Positions 35,437 through 43,433 of a DNA stretch of 64,000 nucleotides are shown here, piece after piece. The notes under the pieces were generated by a model. It made no database searches and was not told the origin of the DNA. It saw only the letters and a program-made list of their open reading frames with translations. Position numbers and translations under genes: made by a program. The DNA lies in the NCBI RefSeq assembly GCF_000340965.1, contig NZ_ANAY01000030.1, forward strand, positions 1-64,000, written 5' to 3'. Source of the stretch: Nocardiopsis kunsanensis DSM 44524 (GTDB lineage: Bacteria > Actinomycetota > Actinomycetes > Streptosporangiales > Streptosporangiaceae). Numbering within the stretch: position 1 is the first letter of the stretch; each line of letters starts with the position of its first letter.

Positions 35437-37089
35437 ATGTCCCCCACCACCAACCCCCGAGCCGTACGCGGTCTGGCGGTGACCGCCGCCGTCCTCGCGG
35501 CCACCACGGCCCTGACCAGTTGCGGCGTGGTCCGTGATCTCCGGGGGGAGCGTGAGGCCCCCGAGACCGAGAACGTCACCGAGACCGTCGACGAACCCCG
35601 CGACGAGGAGGTCGACGCAGACTTCCCCTACACCCGCGAGGGCCCGATCTTCCTCGACACCGGCCAGGACGTGGAGACCACCTTCTCCATCACCGGCCTG
35701 GAACGCACCGACGATTACATGGTGCTGCACTACGAGTCGACGATCCGAGCGTCTCTGAGGGGCAACAACACCATCCTCGGCCTGCCGCCGATCCTCATCG
35801 ACCCCGTCAGCGGTGTGACCGCCGGCCCCCTGCAGGACGGTGACGACGTCCCTTACGGTTCGGTGCCCCCGCGCAGCGACGACCTCTTCCCCGTCGAGAC
35901 CGACGCCACCAACGTGCACCGCCTCTACTTCCCCCGCTTCCCCGACGACGTCACCGAACTGACCTACGTCGGCAGCGGCCTGGGTGCCATGACCGGCCTC
36001 CCGATCCAGGACGTCGACGAGGAACGCCCCGACCCCGAGAACCCCAACGGCGCCGACATGGGCGACGAGGCGGGGGACCCCTCCCCGCAGGCCGGCGACA
36101 TCGTCGAGTTCGAGAACCGCCGCCCCGACGGCGACCAGGTGGAGTTCATCGGCGGCCTGGAGAGCTTCGTCGACTCCGAGACCACCTCCACCACCCGTGA
36201 CGGCGACACCGAGACCGTCGCCCTCAAGGCCGACGTGATGTTCGAGTTCGACGAGGCCGAGCTCACCGAGGAGGCCGAGGGGGTCGTGCGGGAGGCCGCC
36301 GCCTCCGTCAGCAACAACATCGACCCCGACCGGCGTGAGATCACCGTCATCGGACACACCGACGGCAAGGGCACCGACGACTACAACGAGAGCCTCTCCG
36401 AGGAGCGCGCCGAGACCGTGCGCGACGTCCTGGAGGAGGAGCTCGGTGACGAGCACACCTTCGGGCTGGAAGGCCGCGGTGCCGAGGAGCCCGTCGCCGA
36501 GGAGGGCGGTTCCGACGACGAGGAGGCCCGTGCCCGCAACCGCCGCGTCGAGTTCGAGTACCCCGTCGATCCCGCCGACACCGACGGCCAGTCCGCCGAA
36601 CGCGACGAGGACGTGCTGGGTTCCAGCGACCGCAACGTCTTCCCGCCCGCCGACTTCGTCGAGGAGGCCGACGCCGAGGTCGTGGCCACCGAGACCTACG
36701 AGGACGTCCAGCTCGACGTGCACCCCCTGGTGCGCGACGGCGCCTACGTCATCAGCACCGTGTCGCTGACCAACACCAGTGACGACCCACTCACCCCCGA
36801 CCTGACCGGCGACGACGGTGTGCTCCCCGGCGCACCCGCCGACTTCACCGACGGAACCCTGGGCGGCTTCCAGCTCCTGGAACCCGACTCCGACCTGGCC
36901 CGCTACATCACCTGCTTCCAGTTCGGCGAGGACAACACGGGGCCGTTCGCCGACGAGGTGCACGAGATGCAGCCCGGAAACAGCTACCAGCTCATCGCCG
37001 TGTTCTCCGCACCGCCCGCCGAGGCCGACGAGATGACCCTGCGGGCCGGTCCGTTCGGCGAGATCGAGAACGTGCCCTTCAGCAACTAG
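35437..37089 (+). CDS. OmpA-domain lipoprotein with N- and C-terminal extensions
   Basis: This 550-residue secreted lipoprotein has a lipobox LTSC with Cys29 and an acidic N-terminal domain (about 60-230). An OmpA/MotB-type peptidoglycan-binding domain in the middle (about 265-370) reads FEFDEAELTEEA, VIGHTDGKGTDDYN, LSEERAETVRDVL and RARNRRVEFEY. A C-terminal beta-rich domain of about 170 residues follows. OmpA domains usually lie at the C-terminus, so the extension is unusual. It likely tethers the cell wall to the membrane. Confidence 0.85.
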   Translation: MSPTTNPRAVRGLAVTAAVLAATTALTSCGVVRDLRGEREAPETENVTETVDEPRDEEVDADFPYTREGPIFLDTGQDVETTFSITGLERTDDYMVLHYESTIRASLRGNNTILGLPPILIDPVSGVTAGPLQDGDDVPYGSVPPRSDDLFPVETDATNVHRLYFPRFPDDVTELTYVGSGLGAMTGLPIQDVDEERPDPENPNGADMGDEAGDPSPQAGDIVEFENRRPDGDQVEFIGGLESFVDSETTSTTRDGDTETVALKADVMFEFDEAELTEEAEGVVREAAASVSNNIDPDRREITVIGHTDGKGTDDYNESLSEERAETVRDVLEEELGDEHTFGLEGRGAEEPVAEEGGSDDEEARARNRRVEFEYPVDPADTDGQSAERDEDVLGSSDRNVFPPADFVEEADAEVVATETYEDVQLDVHPLVRDGAYVISTVSLTNTSDDPLTPDLTGDDGVLPGAPADFTDGTLGGFQLLEPDSDLARYITCFQFGEDNTGPFADEVHEMQPGNSYQLIAVFSAPPAEADEMTLRAGPFGEIENVPFSN

Positions 37090-37123
37090 CTGACGCGGTG
37101 GTGATCAGAGAGTGCAGCGAAGC

Positions 37124-37152
37124 GCGGGCCCGTCCCCTCGGGGCGGGCCCGC
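37124..37152. terminator. Shared terminator hairpin between convergent genes
   Basis: GCGGGCCCG/CGGGCCCGC with an inner CCCC/GGGG stem lies between the OmpA-domain gene and the convergent AEC transporter gene. Strong in both directions, no U-run. Confidence 0.7.
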
Positions 37153-37174
37153 GGCGTGTGCGGGTCCGCGGCGC

Positions 37175-38134
37175 TCAACCCAGGAGCAGCGTCACCACGA
37201 GCAGCACCGGCACCGTCAGGATCGTCGTCACCAACACCACTTCCCGCACCATCATCTCGGACGTGCGGTACAGCGAGGCGTAATTGAACACGTTCTGTGC
37301 CGTCGGCAATGCCGCCAACACCACCACAGAGAACAGGTCCGCCGAGCCCAGGCCGAACACCCACGCACCCAGAACGCAGGCCACCACAGGCTGCACCACC
37401 GACTTCAGCACCACCGCCAGGAACATCGGTCCCTTCTCCGGGCCGCGCCCCGGCATCCGGCTCCCGTTGAGCGACATCCCGAACGCCAACAGCATCGCCG
37501 GGACCGCCATCGCCCCGACCAGATCGAACGGTTCCATCAGTGGCCCCGGCGGGGTCCACCCCGAGGCCGACACCGCCACACCCGCCAACGAACCGATGAG
37601 GATCGGGTTGCGTACGGGCGTCCCCAACGACCGCCGTACCATCGGGCCCAGACCACGCACTTGGCCCCGGTTCAGGTCCAGCAACGTCAGCCCCACCGGT
37701 GCCATGAACAGCAATTGCAACAACAGGATCGGCGCCACGAGAGTCGCGTCACCCAACACGTACGCCGCCACCGGCAGTCCCAGGTTCCCGGCGTTGACGT
37801 AACTCGACGACAACGTCCCCACCGTCGTAGGGCCCACACCCCAGCGCCGCACCAGACCCGCGACGATGAACACCGACGCGACCGTGAACACACTCAGCAG
37901 GCTCACCAGGACCGGACCCGAGACCAACAGCGTCAGGTCCGTCTCGGCCAGCAACGTGAACAGCAGCGCCGGGCTCGCCACGTAGAACGAGAGCTTGTGC
38001 AGCACCTCGCGCCCGCTGGGACCCAGGACCGGCCACCGGCCGAGCAGGTAACCCACCACCACGATGCTCGCGATGACCCCGAACCCTGTAATGACCCCGG
38101 ACAAGAAAAGCCCCCGTCGTCCGCACGTGCCCAA
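37175..38134 (-). CDS. AEC-family transporter (auxin efflux carrier-like)
   Basis: About 319 residues with ten predicted membrane helices and AEC/malonate-carrier features: LSFYVASPALLF, SSSYVNAGNLGLPVAAYVLGD, VRNPILIG and VLAALPTAQNVFNYA. Exports or exchanges organic acids or related anions. The longest frame begins with TTG at 38134; a second TTG at 38104 starts closer to the family consensus. Neither has a good ribosome binding site, so the start is unsettled. Confidence 0.85.
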   Translation of the reverse strand: MGTCGRRGLFLSGVITGFGVIASIVVVGYLLGRWPVLGPSGREVLHKLSFYVASPALLFTLLAETDLTLLVSGPVLVSLLSVFTVASVFIVAGLVRRWGVGPTTVGTLSSSYVNAGNLGLPVAAYVLGDATLVAPILLLQLLFMAPVGLTLLDLNRGQVRGLGPMVRRSLGTPVRNPILIGSLAGVAVSASGWTPPGPLMEPFDLVGAMAVPAMLLAFGMSLNGSRMPGRGPEKGPMFLAVVLKSVVQPVVACVLGAWVFGLGSADLFSVVVLAALPTAQNVFNYASLYRTSEMMVREVVLVTTILTVPVLLVVTLLLG

Positions 38135-38209
38135 CAGCGTGGAGCACGCTATCCGACCGGCCCTGAGCCGAGACGGTCCGGGTCACACCAGTACGTCCTG
38201 GGGCGGGCA

Positions 38210-38239
38210 ACAGAAAAGCCGGTGCCGTGCGGCACCGGC
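38210..38239 (-). terminator. Intrinsic terminator after the GerW-family gene
   Basis: On the minus strand GCCGGTGCC/GGCACCGGC (38218-38239) is followed by TTTTCTG. It closes the minus-strand gene ending at 38263. Confidence 0.85.
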
Positions 38240-38262
38240 CTGTACCCGGGGGGACGGAACGC

Positions 38263-38685
38263 TCAGGCCTCGGCGTCCTCCTCGCACCGCCGGGCCTCGA
38301 GCTTCTTGCGCCGTCGGGCCTCGCGCACCGACACCGTCACGACGCGCGTGACGGCCACCGCGGTGATCGCCGCCAGCGGCAGGGCCAGCTTCGTCGCCGG
38401 CTGACGGATCGGACGGAAGCCCGCGCCCTCACCGTCGAGCACGATGAACCCCGACGGCCGGGCCCTGGTGAGGCCGATCCCGCCCGAGCCCTCGCCGCCG
38501 AGCATGGTCGCGCGACTCACCCCGCCGCCCATGGCGCCGAAGAACCCCACCCGGGCCACGGGGACGACCGTGGTCCCTCCGGAGGTCACAGGTGGGCCGA
38601 AGACCGTCGTGGCTCGCGTGTTCTCGCGAAGACCGTCGATGAGGCGGCCGAGTACGGACAACGCGGGCGTGGTCTGGTCGGACAT
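38263..38685 (-). CDS. GerW/YtfJ-family sporulation-type protein
   Basis: This 140-residue protein matches the GerW family: an N-terminal helix LSVLGRLIDGLRENTRATTVFG, PPVTSGGTTVVPVARVGF with following Gly-rich region, a ARPSGFIVLDGEG segment and a C-terminal hydrophobic helix with a basic tail. Homologues are linked to spore formation in Bacillus and occur widely in streptomycetes. ATG at 38685 with AAGGAA upstream. Confidence 0.82.
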   Translation of the reverse strand: MSDQTTPALSVLGRLIDGLRENTRATTVFGPPVTSGGTTVVPVARVGFFGAMGGGVSRATMLGGEGSGGIGLTRARPSGFIVLDGEGAGFRPIRQPATKLALPLAAITAVAVTRVVTVSVREARRRKKLEARRCEEDAEA

Positions 38686-39293
38686 GGGCGTTCCTTTCCG
38701 GAGCACGGTGAACCGGTGTCACGCTATAGCCGCAACCCGGCCCTGAGTCGGCGCTTCGTCCGGTGTGTCCGTTACCGGTCAGTCGCCGCTACTGGAGGAG
38801 GAAGCAGGAGCTCCGCTGTCAGACCCTCGCCATCGGAACCGCTGGAACCGGATTCTCCCGCCCCGGAACCCGAGGTGTCGTCCTCATCCTCCTCACGCCA
38901 CCCCCGAGAGCCCTGCTTACCCCTTGGGCCCAGGCCGAGCAGCTCCACGGCTTTGATGCGTTCGGCGATCTTCCACCCCCGGACGGCCCGGGTGTGGTGC
39001 ACCGAGCCCAGCAGCAACCGACGTTCACAAGGCTTCTCCGTCGGGTGCGGCCACCACCCTGGGTTGGAGTGGAGGCAGTGGGTTCGGTGGACAAAAAGCG
39101 AGCGAGGATGCCCATTATTCGGGGGTAGAGACGGGGATCCTCATGTGAAACACGGTTTGTCTGTGCTCCGCCGGGGCGCCGTGAAAGATTCCACCTGGTC
39201 ATTCGTGCTTCCATCATCGACCCCCAGGGAAGCCGTCTTTTTCCCGCACCGCTTCGTCGGACTCAGCGCACTGACAGACCGCTCCGCGACCCG
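38686..39293. other. 608-bp region without a confident gene; possible decayed coding remnant
   Basis: No complete gene was found. On the minus strand, about 38772-39110 stays open and reads like protein in part (ERRLLLGSVHHTRAVRGW, then KIAERIKAVELLGLGPRG). Its first part has GC-rich third positions, its last part does not. There is no good start or ribosome binding site. It may be a gene remnant or a dispersed repeat. AT-richer sequence at 39100-39290 may hold the terminator or downstream flank of the kinase operon. Confidence 0.35.
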
Positions 39294-41336
39294 TCAGGAG
39301 ATTTCGTGGTTGTCCCGGAGTGTCTCAGGGTCGATGAAGAGGATGATGCTGTCGTCGATCCCCTGACCGGACTCCACGACCGCGATGGTCTCCTCCTGCG
39401 GGTGGACCTCCGGCCTGGTGTAGAGAAGGGTGTCCCCTGGTGCCAGGTTTTCTCCACTGTTCACGTCCCACATGAACCCCCCTGATACATCGATGCCGTC
39501 CGATCTCCCCGCGATGAGCGTGGAACCGTCGGGGGTGAAGTCCATTCCGCCGCTCACACCCGGAGACTCCATCTCCTGGACGGTCTCCTTCTCCTCGAGG
39601 TCGTAGACGAAGGTCGTCTCCGCATAGCCGTCGGAGACGGCCAGGTAGGGCTCCACGGGGGAGAACAACCCCTCGTGCCCGGGAGGTATCCCCTCGCCGT
39701 CGTGCACGGACTCGTCCTCGGGGAACTCGGCGATCCGCTCCCCGGACCCGACCTCCACCACCCACATCCGCGGTACGTCCCTGGGATCCTCCATGAAGAT
39801 GTAGTTCCCGTCGGGACTGATCTCGGTGCTGAGCGTCGACCCGTCCTCCTCCCAGACGAGGGCGTCCTCCTCCCAGTCCCAGATCATCGCTGTCATGTCG
39901 CCCTCGGGGCGCACCGACCGAAAGGCGATCAGGGAGCCGTCAGCCGAGAAGGACAACCCGTCGTAGAAGTCCACCTCGTCGTGGTCGTCCGCGATGAACG
40001 AGGCGAGCTCGTTGTGGTCCTCGTCCCACACACGTACGCCTTCCTCCCCGACGGTCGCCATGTGACCGGTGTCGGCGAGGGCGAAGTTGTAGAGGACGGA
40101 CTCGTCCGTGCTCTCGAAGGGCGTGGCGAGGAGTTCGCCATCCCTCCAGTCCCAGAGGCTGACTTCGTCCTCTGTGTGCACGTACAGCCGGTCCCCGTCG
40201 GGGGTGAACGACAGGTCGTAAACGGATCCGGGGAAGGCCGACTCGACCGGAGCGCTGTCCTCCGGAGCGCTGCCTTCCTCGGCAACGGAGCCGTCCGTGC
40301 TGCCCTCGTCCGTGCTCTCCCACGGACGCAGCACCACGGCCCCGACGGCGGCCATGAGGACCACAGCGGTGACGGCGGCGCCGACCACCAGCCACCCGCG
40401 GCGCTCACGGCCCGCATCGGCGACACCCGGAGCGGTGGGTGCCTCGTGCACGACCCGGTGGAGCTCGCGTTCGCGTTCACTGATCTCGGCGTTGACGGGT
40501 GCGGGCAGCCACCCGTGCTCGGCGTCCGGCAGGGGCTCGGACGAGAGCACGTGGACGATCTCGTCGGCGGAAGGGCGTGCGGCGGGGTCCTTGGCCAGAC
40601 AGCGGGCCACGAGGTCGCGCAGGGCGCCCTCGGGGACCCCCTCGAGGTCGGGTTCGGTATCGACGATGCGCCGTAGCACCTGCGCGGCGGGCTTGCTCCC
40701 GAAGGGCGGCCGGCCGGACGCGGCGAACACGACGATGCCGGCGAGCGCGAACACGTCGCCGGCCGGGGACTGTTCCCGGCCGAGCACCGTCTCGGGGCAG
40801 GTGTAGGTGGGGGTGCCGAAGGCCTCGCCGGTCTTGGTCAGCACGGTGCCTTCGACGGCGCGTGCGATACCGAAGTCGATGACCTGAGGGCCGCGTGGGG
40901 AGAGCAGGACGTTTCCGGGCTTGAGGTCGCGGTGCATGATCCCGGAGGCGTGTACCGCTTGCAGAGCACGGGCCAGGCCGAGCGCGAGCACCCGCAGGGA
41001 GCCCTCGGGGAGAGGACCGCGCCCCTTCACGGCCTCGCTCAGGGTGGGGCCGGGAACGTACTCGGTGGCCATCCACGGGGGCTCGCCCCCGGGAGAGACC
41101 GAGAGCACGGCGGGGGTGAAAGGTCCGCGTACGCGCTGGGCGGTGCGGGTCTCGCGGGCGAACCGGGCGAGGAAACCCTGGTCCTGGGCGAGCTCCTCGT
41201 GGACGACCTTGACCGCTGTCATGTGCCCGTCGGGTGTGCGCGCGAGGTAGACCGCGCCCATGCCGCCGGCGCCGAGACGTGCGAGTACCCGGTGCGGGCC
41301 GATGTGGGAGGGGTCGGAGGGGGTCAGGGGTTTCAT
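39294..41336 (-). CDS. Receptor-like Ser/Thr protein kinase with beta-propeller sensor (third of three)
   Basis: This 680-residue protein has a cytoplasmic kinase domain (about 12-270) with all key residues: glycine loop LGAGGMGAVY, Lys43, HRDLKPGN with Asp137 and DFG Asp154. One transmembrane helix lies at about 314-336. The extracytoplasmic region of about 340 residues is built of WD40/PD40-like repeats (DGDRLYV, VSLWDW, VRVWDE, MIWDWE). It lies 10 bp after the pseudokinase gene in the same operon. Substrates unknown. Confidence 0.9.
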   Translation of the reverse strand: MKPLTPSDPSHIGPHRVLARLGAGGMGAVYLARTPDGHMTAVKVVHEELAQDQGFLARFARETRTAQRVRGPFTPAVLSVSPGGEPPWMATEYVPGPTLSEAVKGRGPLPEGSLRVLALGLARALQAVHASGIMHRDLKPGNVLLSPRGPQVIDFGIARAVEGTVLTKTGEAFGTPTYTCPETVLGREQSPAGDVFALAGIVVFAASGRPPFGSKPAAQVLRRIVDTEPDLEGVPEGALRDLVARCLAKDPAARPSADEIVHVLSSEPLPDAEHGWLPAPVNAEISERERELHRVVHEAPTAPGVADAGRERRGWLVVGAAVTAVVLMAAVGAVVLRPWESTDEGSTDGSVAEEGSAPEDSAPVESAFPGSVYDLSFTPDGDRLYVHTEDEVSLWDWRDGELLATPFESTDESVLYNFALADTGHMATVGEEGVRVWDEDHNELASFIADDHDEVDFYDGLSFSADGSLIAFRSVRPEGDMTAMIWDWEEDALVWEEDGSTLSTEISPDGNYIFMEDPRDVPRMWVVEVGSGERIAEFPEDESVHDGEGIPPGHEGLFSPVEPYLAVSDGYAETTFVYDLEEKETVQEMESPGVSGGMDFTPDGSTLIAGRSDGIDVSGGFMWDVNSGENLAPGDTLLYTRPEVHPQEETIAVVESGQGIDDSIILFIDPETLRDNHEIS

Positions 41337-41346
41337 GGTCGGCTTC

Positions 41347-43401
41347 CTAGGAGAGCGTGGCGGTGATCTCGAAGGTCTCCGGGTCGAGCAGGTCGACGTC
41401 GCCCTCGGCGTTGACGGAGGCGATGACCTCCTGGCCGGGGTGGAAGTCGACGGGACGCGGCATCAGGCCGCTCTCCTCCTCGGCGAGGTCCTCTCCGGTC
41501 TCCAGGTCCCACAGGTGCCCGTGGTGCTCGTATTCCCGGCCGGAACTCTCGATCAAGGCCGAGTCGGCCTCGCCCCAACTGAAGTGGGCCAGACCGAGTT
41601 CGGTGTCGACGCTCATACCGGTCGGGTAGCCGAACTCGTCGTTGTAGACCTCGTGGTAGTCGGGCACAGGGAACCGGTCGATCTCGGCGTCCTCCTCGAA
41701 GTCCCACAGCACCAGGTGCTCGTTGCTGCGGTAGAGCACCCGGGTGGTGCCGGGCACGGTCGTGAACTCGTAGCTGGTGTGGTCACGCAGGGTTTCGAGT
41801 ACCTCCCCGGTCTCGGCGTCGCGGAGTTCCAGGGGCCCGGCGGTGGAGACGACGACACGGTCCTCGTCGAGGAACTCCAGACCGGAGACGAGGGAGTCGT
41901 CGTCGGACCACTCGTGCTCGAGTTCGCCGGCGGCCATGTCGACGACGCCGACCGGAGGCAGTTGTTCACCGTCGCCCAAGGTCGTGTCGTGGGCGACGGC
42001 GAGGGCCATCTGCTCGCCGGACGGGGAGAAGGCGAAATCCTCGGCGCGTCTGGGCGGTTCGAGCTCGTCGAGTACACGCTGGGACTGCGGGCCCAGCTGT
42101 TGGCGGGTGTCGCCGGAGGGCAGGTCGTGGGTGTGTAGGACGGGACGGTCGTAGTCGTCGGTGTCGAACGGTGTGGGCTGCTGGGCGGCGACCATGCAGC
42201 CGACCGGGGCGAATTCTCCGCTGTCGGTGTCGGTGAACCCGCCCCCGGGACGGGCGATCTCGGTGCCCTCGCGCCAGTCCCAGACGGTGAGTCCGTGTCG
42301 GAAGCTGCTGATGAGCAGGGCGTCGCCGTCGGGGGAGAAGGACACGTCGATGGCGTCCAGGTCCTCCACGGGTGATTCGGGCGCCTCGAGGTCGGCGTCC
42401 AGGCAACTGACGTCGCTGATGAGTCCGGTGTCCTCCGTGGTTGCTCGCCCACCGTCGCTGCCTTCTCCGCCGGCGTCCTCCTGGCCGCCGTTGAGGACCC
42501 AGACCGCGCCGGTACCGGCCAGCACCGCCACGGCCAGACCCGCAGCGGTCAGCCCGACGGTCTTGCCGCGTCCGCGCTTCTTGCCGGTCTCCTCGCCCGC
42601 GGTGAGGACCTGTCGCCCGGTTCCGGCCGAACGCCGCACCACCTCGGCCAGACCCTCGGGCCAGGGACCGGGTGCTGTGGGGCCGCCGAGGATCCGGACG
42701 AGGTCGGCAGCGGTGGGACGCAGGTCGGGGTTTTCCTCGACACAGGCGTCGACCACGCCCCGAAGTTGCATGGGCACACGGTCCGACCCTGCAGGGCCCT
42801 CGACCCCGGAGGCGGCGAAGCACAGTGTGCGGGCCCAGGAGAACACGTCGGTGGCCGCGGCAGCACCGCCCTCGGGCGCGGCGAAGGCTGGGTGCGGTGC
42901 GCGGCCGTGCAGATCGGCGACGACACGTTCGAAGCCGGGATCGGCCAGGACAGCGCCGTGTTCGGTGAGCAGCACACCGCCGGGCCACAGGGACCCGTGG
43001 GCGTGCCCGACGGCGTGCAGGTCGGCCAACCCCTGCGCCATGGCCAGGGCGAGCGGGGCCAGCGCCGCTGCGGGCAGGGGGCCGTGGGCGTGCACGCACT
43101 CGGCGAGGGTGGGGCCGAAGGGGCGGGTGACAGCGACCCAAGGGGCCGGGCCCTCCGTGTCGGCGTCGAGCACACCCGCCACGTACGGGCTGCGCAGGGG
43201 CCGGGTCGCCGCCACCAGATCGGTGAAGGCGGGACGGAACGACGGTTCCGGGACCAGGCCCGAACGCGCCACCTTGAGCGCCACCGGAGGGTGTTCCGGC
43301 GCGGTCGCCAGGTACACGCGTGAGCAGGTGTCCTCGCCGAGTCGGGCGCGGAGCCGGTAGGGACCGACCCGGGGCGGGTCGTGCGGGTGGAGAGGGTGCA
43401 T
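41347..43401 (-). CDS. Pseudokinase/beta-propeller membrane protein (middle of three)
   Basis: 684 residues with the same plan as its neighbours: a kinase-like domain (about 12-265), one transmembrane helix (about 293-315) and propeller repeats outside. The catalytic parts are lost. The glycine loop is LGEDTCSRVY, HRDLKPxN reads HGSLWPGG with Ser137 in place of the catalytic Asp, and DFG reads DPG. Lys43 (VALKVA) remains. It is not expected to phosphorylate; it may scaffold or regulate the two flanking active kinases. ATG at 43401. Confidence 0.88.
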   Translation of the reverse strand: MHPLHPHDPPRVGPYRLRARLGEDTCSRVYLATAPEHPPVALKVARSGLVPEPSFRPAFTDLVAATRPLRSPYVAGVLDADTEGPAPWVAVTRPFGPTLAECVHAHGPLPAAALAPLALAMAQGLADLHAVGHAHGSLWPGGVLLTEHGAVLADPGFERVVADLHGRAPHPAFAAPEGGAAAATDVFSWARTLCFAASGVEGPAGSDRVPMQLRGVVDACVEENPDLRPTAADLVRILGGPTAPGPWPEGLAEVVRRSAGTGRQVLTAGEETGKKRGRGKTVGLTAAGLAVAVLAGTGAVWVLNGGQEDAGGEGSDGGRATTEDTGLISDVSCLDADLEAPESPVEDLDAIDVSFSPDGDALLISSFRHGLTVWDWREGTEIARPGGGFTDTDSGEFAPVGCMVAAQQPTPFDTDDYDRPVLHTHDLPSGDTRQQLGPQSQRVLDELEPPRRAEDFAFSPSGEQMALAVAHDTTLGDGEQLPPVGVVDMAAGELEHEWSDDDSLVSGLEFLDEDRVVVSTAGPLELRDAETGEVLETLRDHTSYEFTTVPGTTRVLYRSNEHLVLWDFEEDAEIDRFPVPDYHEVYNDEFGYPTGMSVDTELGLAHFSWGEADSALIESSGREYEHHGHLWDLETGEDLAEEESGLMPRPVDFHPGQEVIASVNAEGDVDLLDPETFEITATLS

Positions 43402-43433
43402 GGTCAGCCTTCGTCGGGAAGTCGTCGTCCGGT

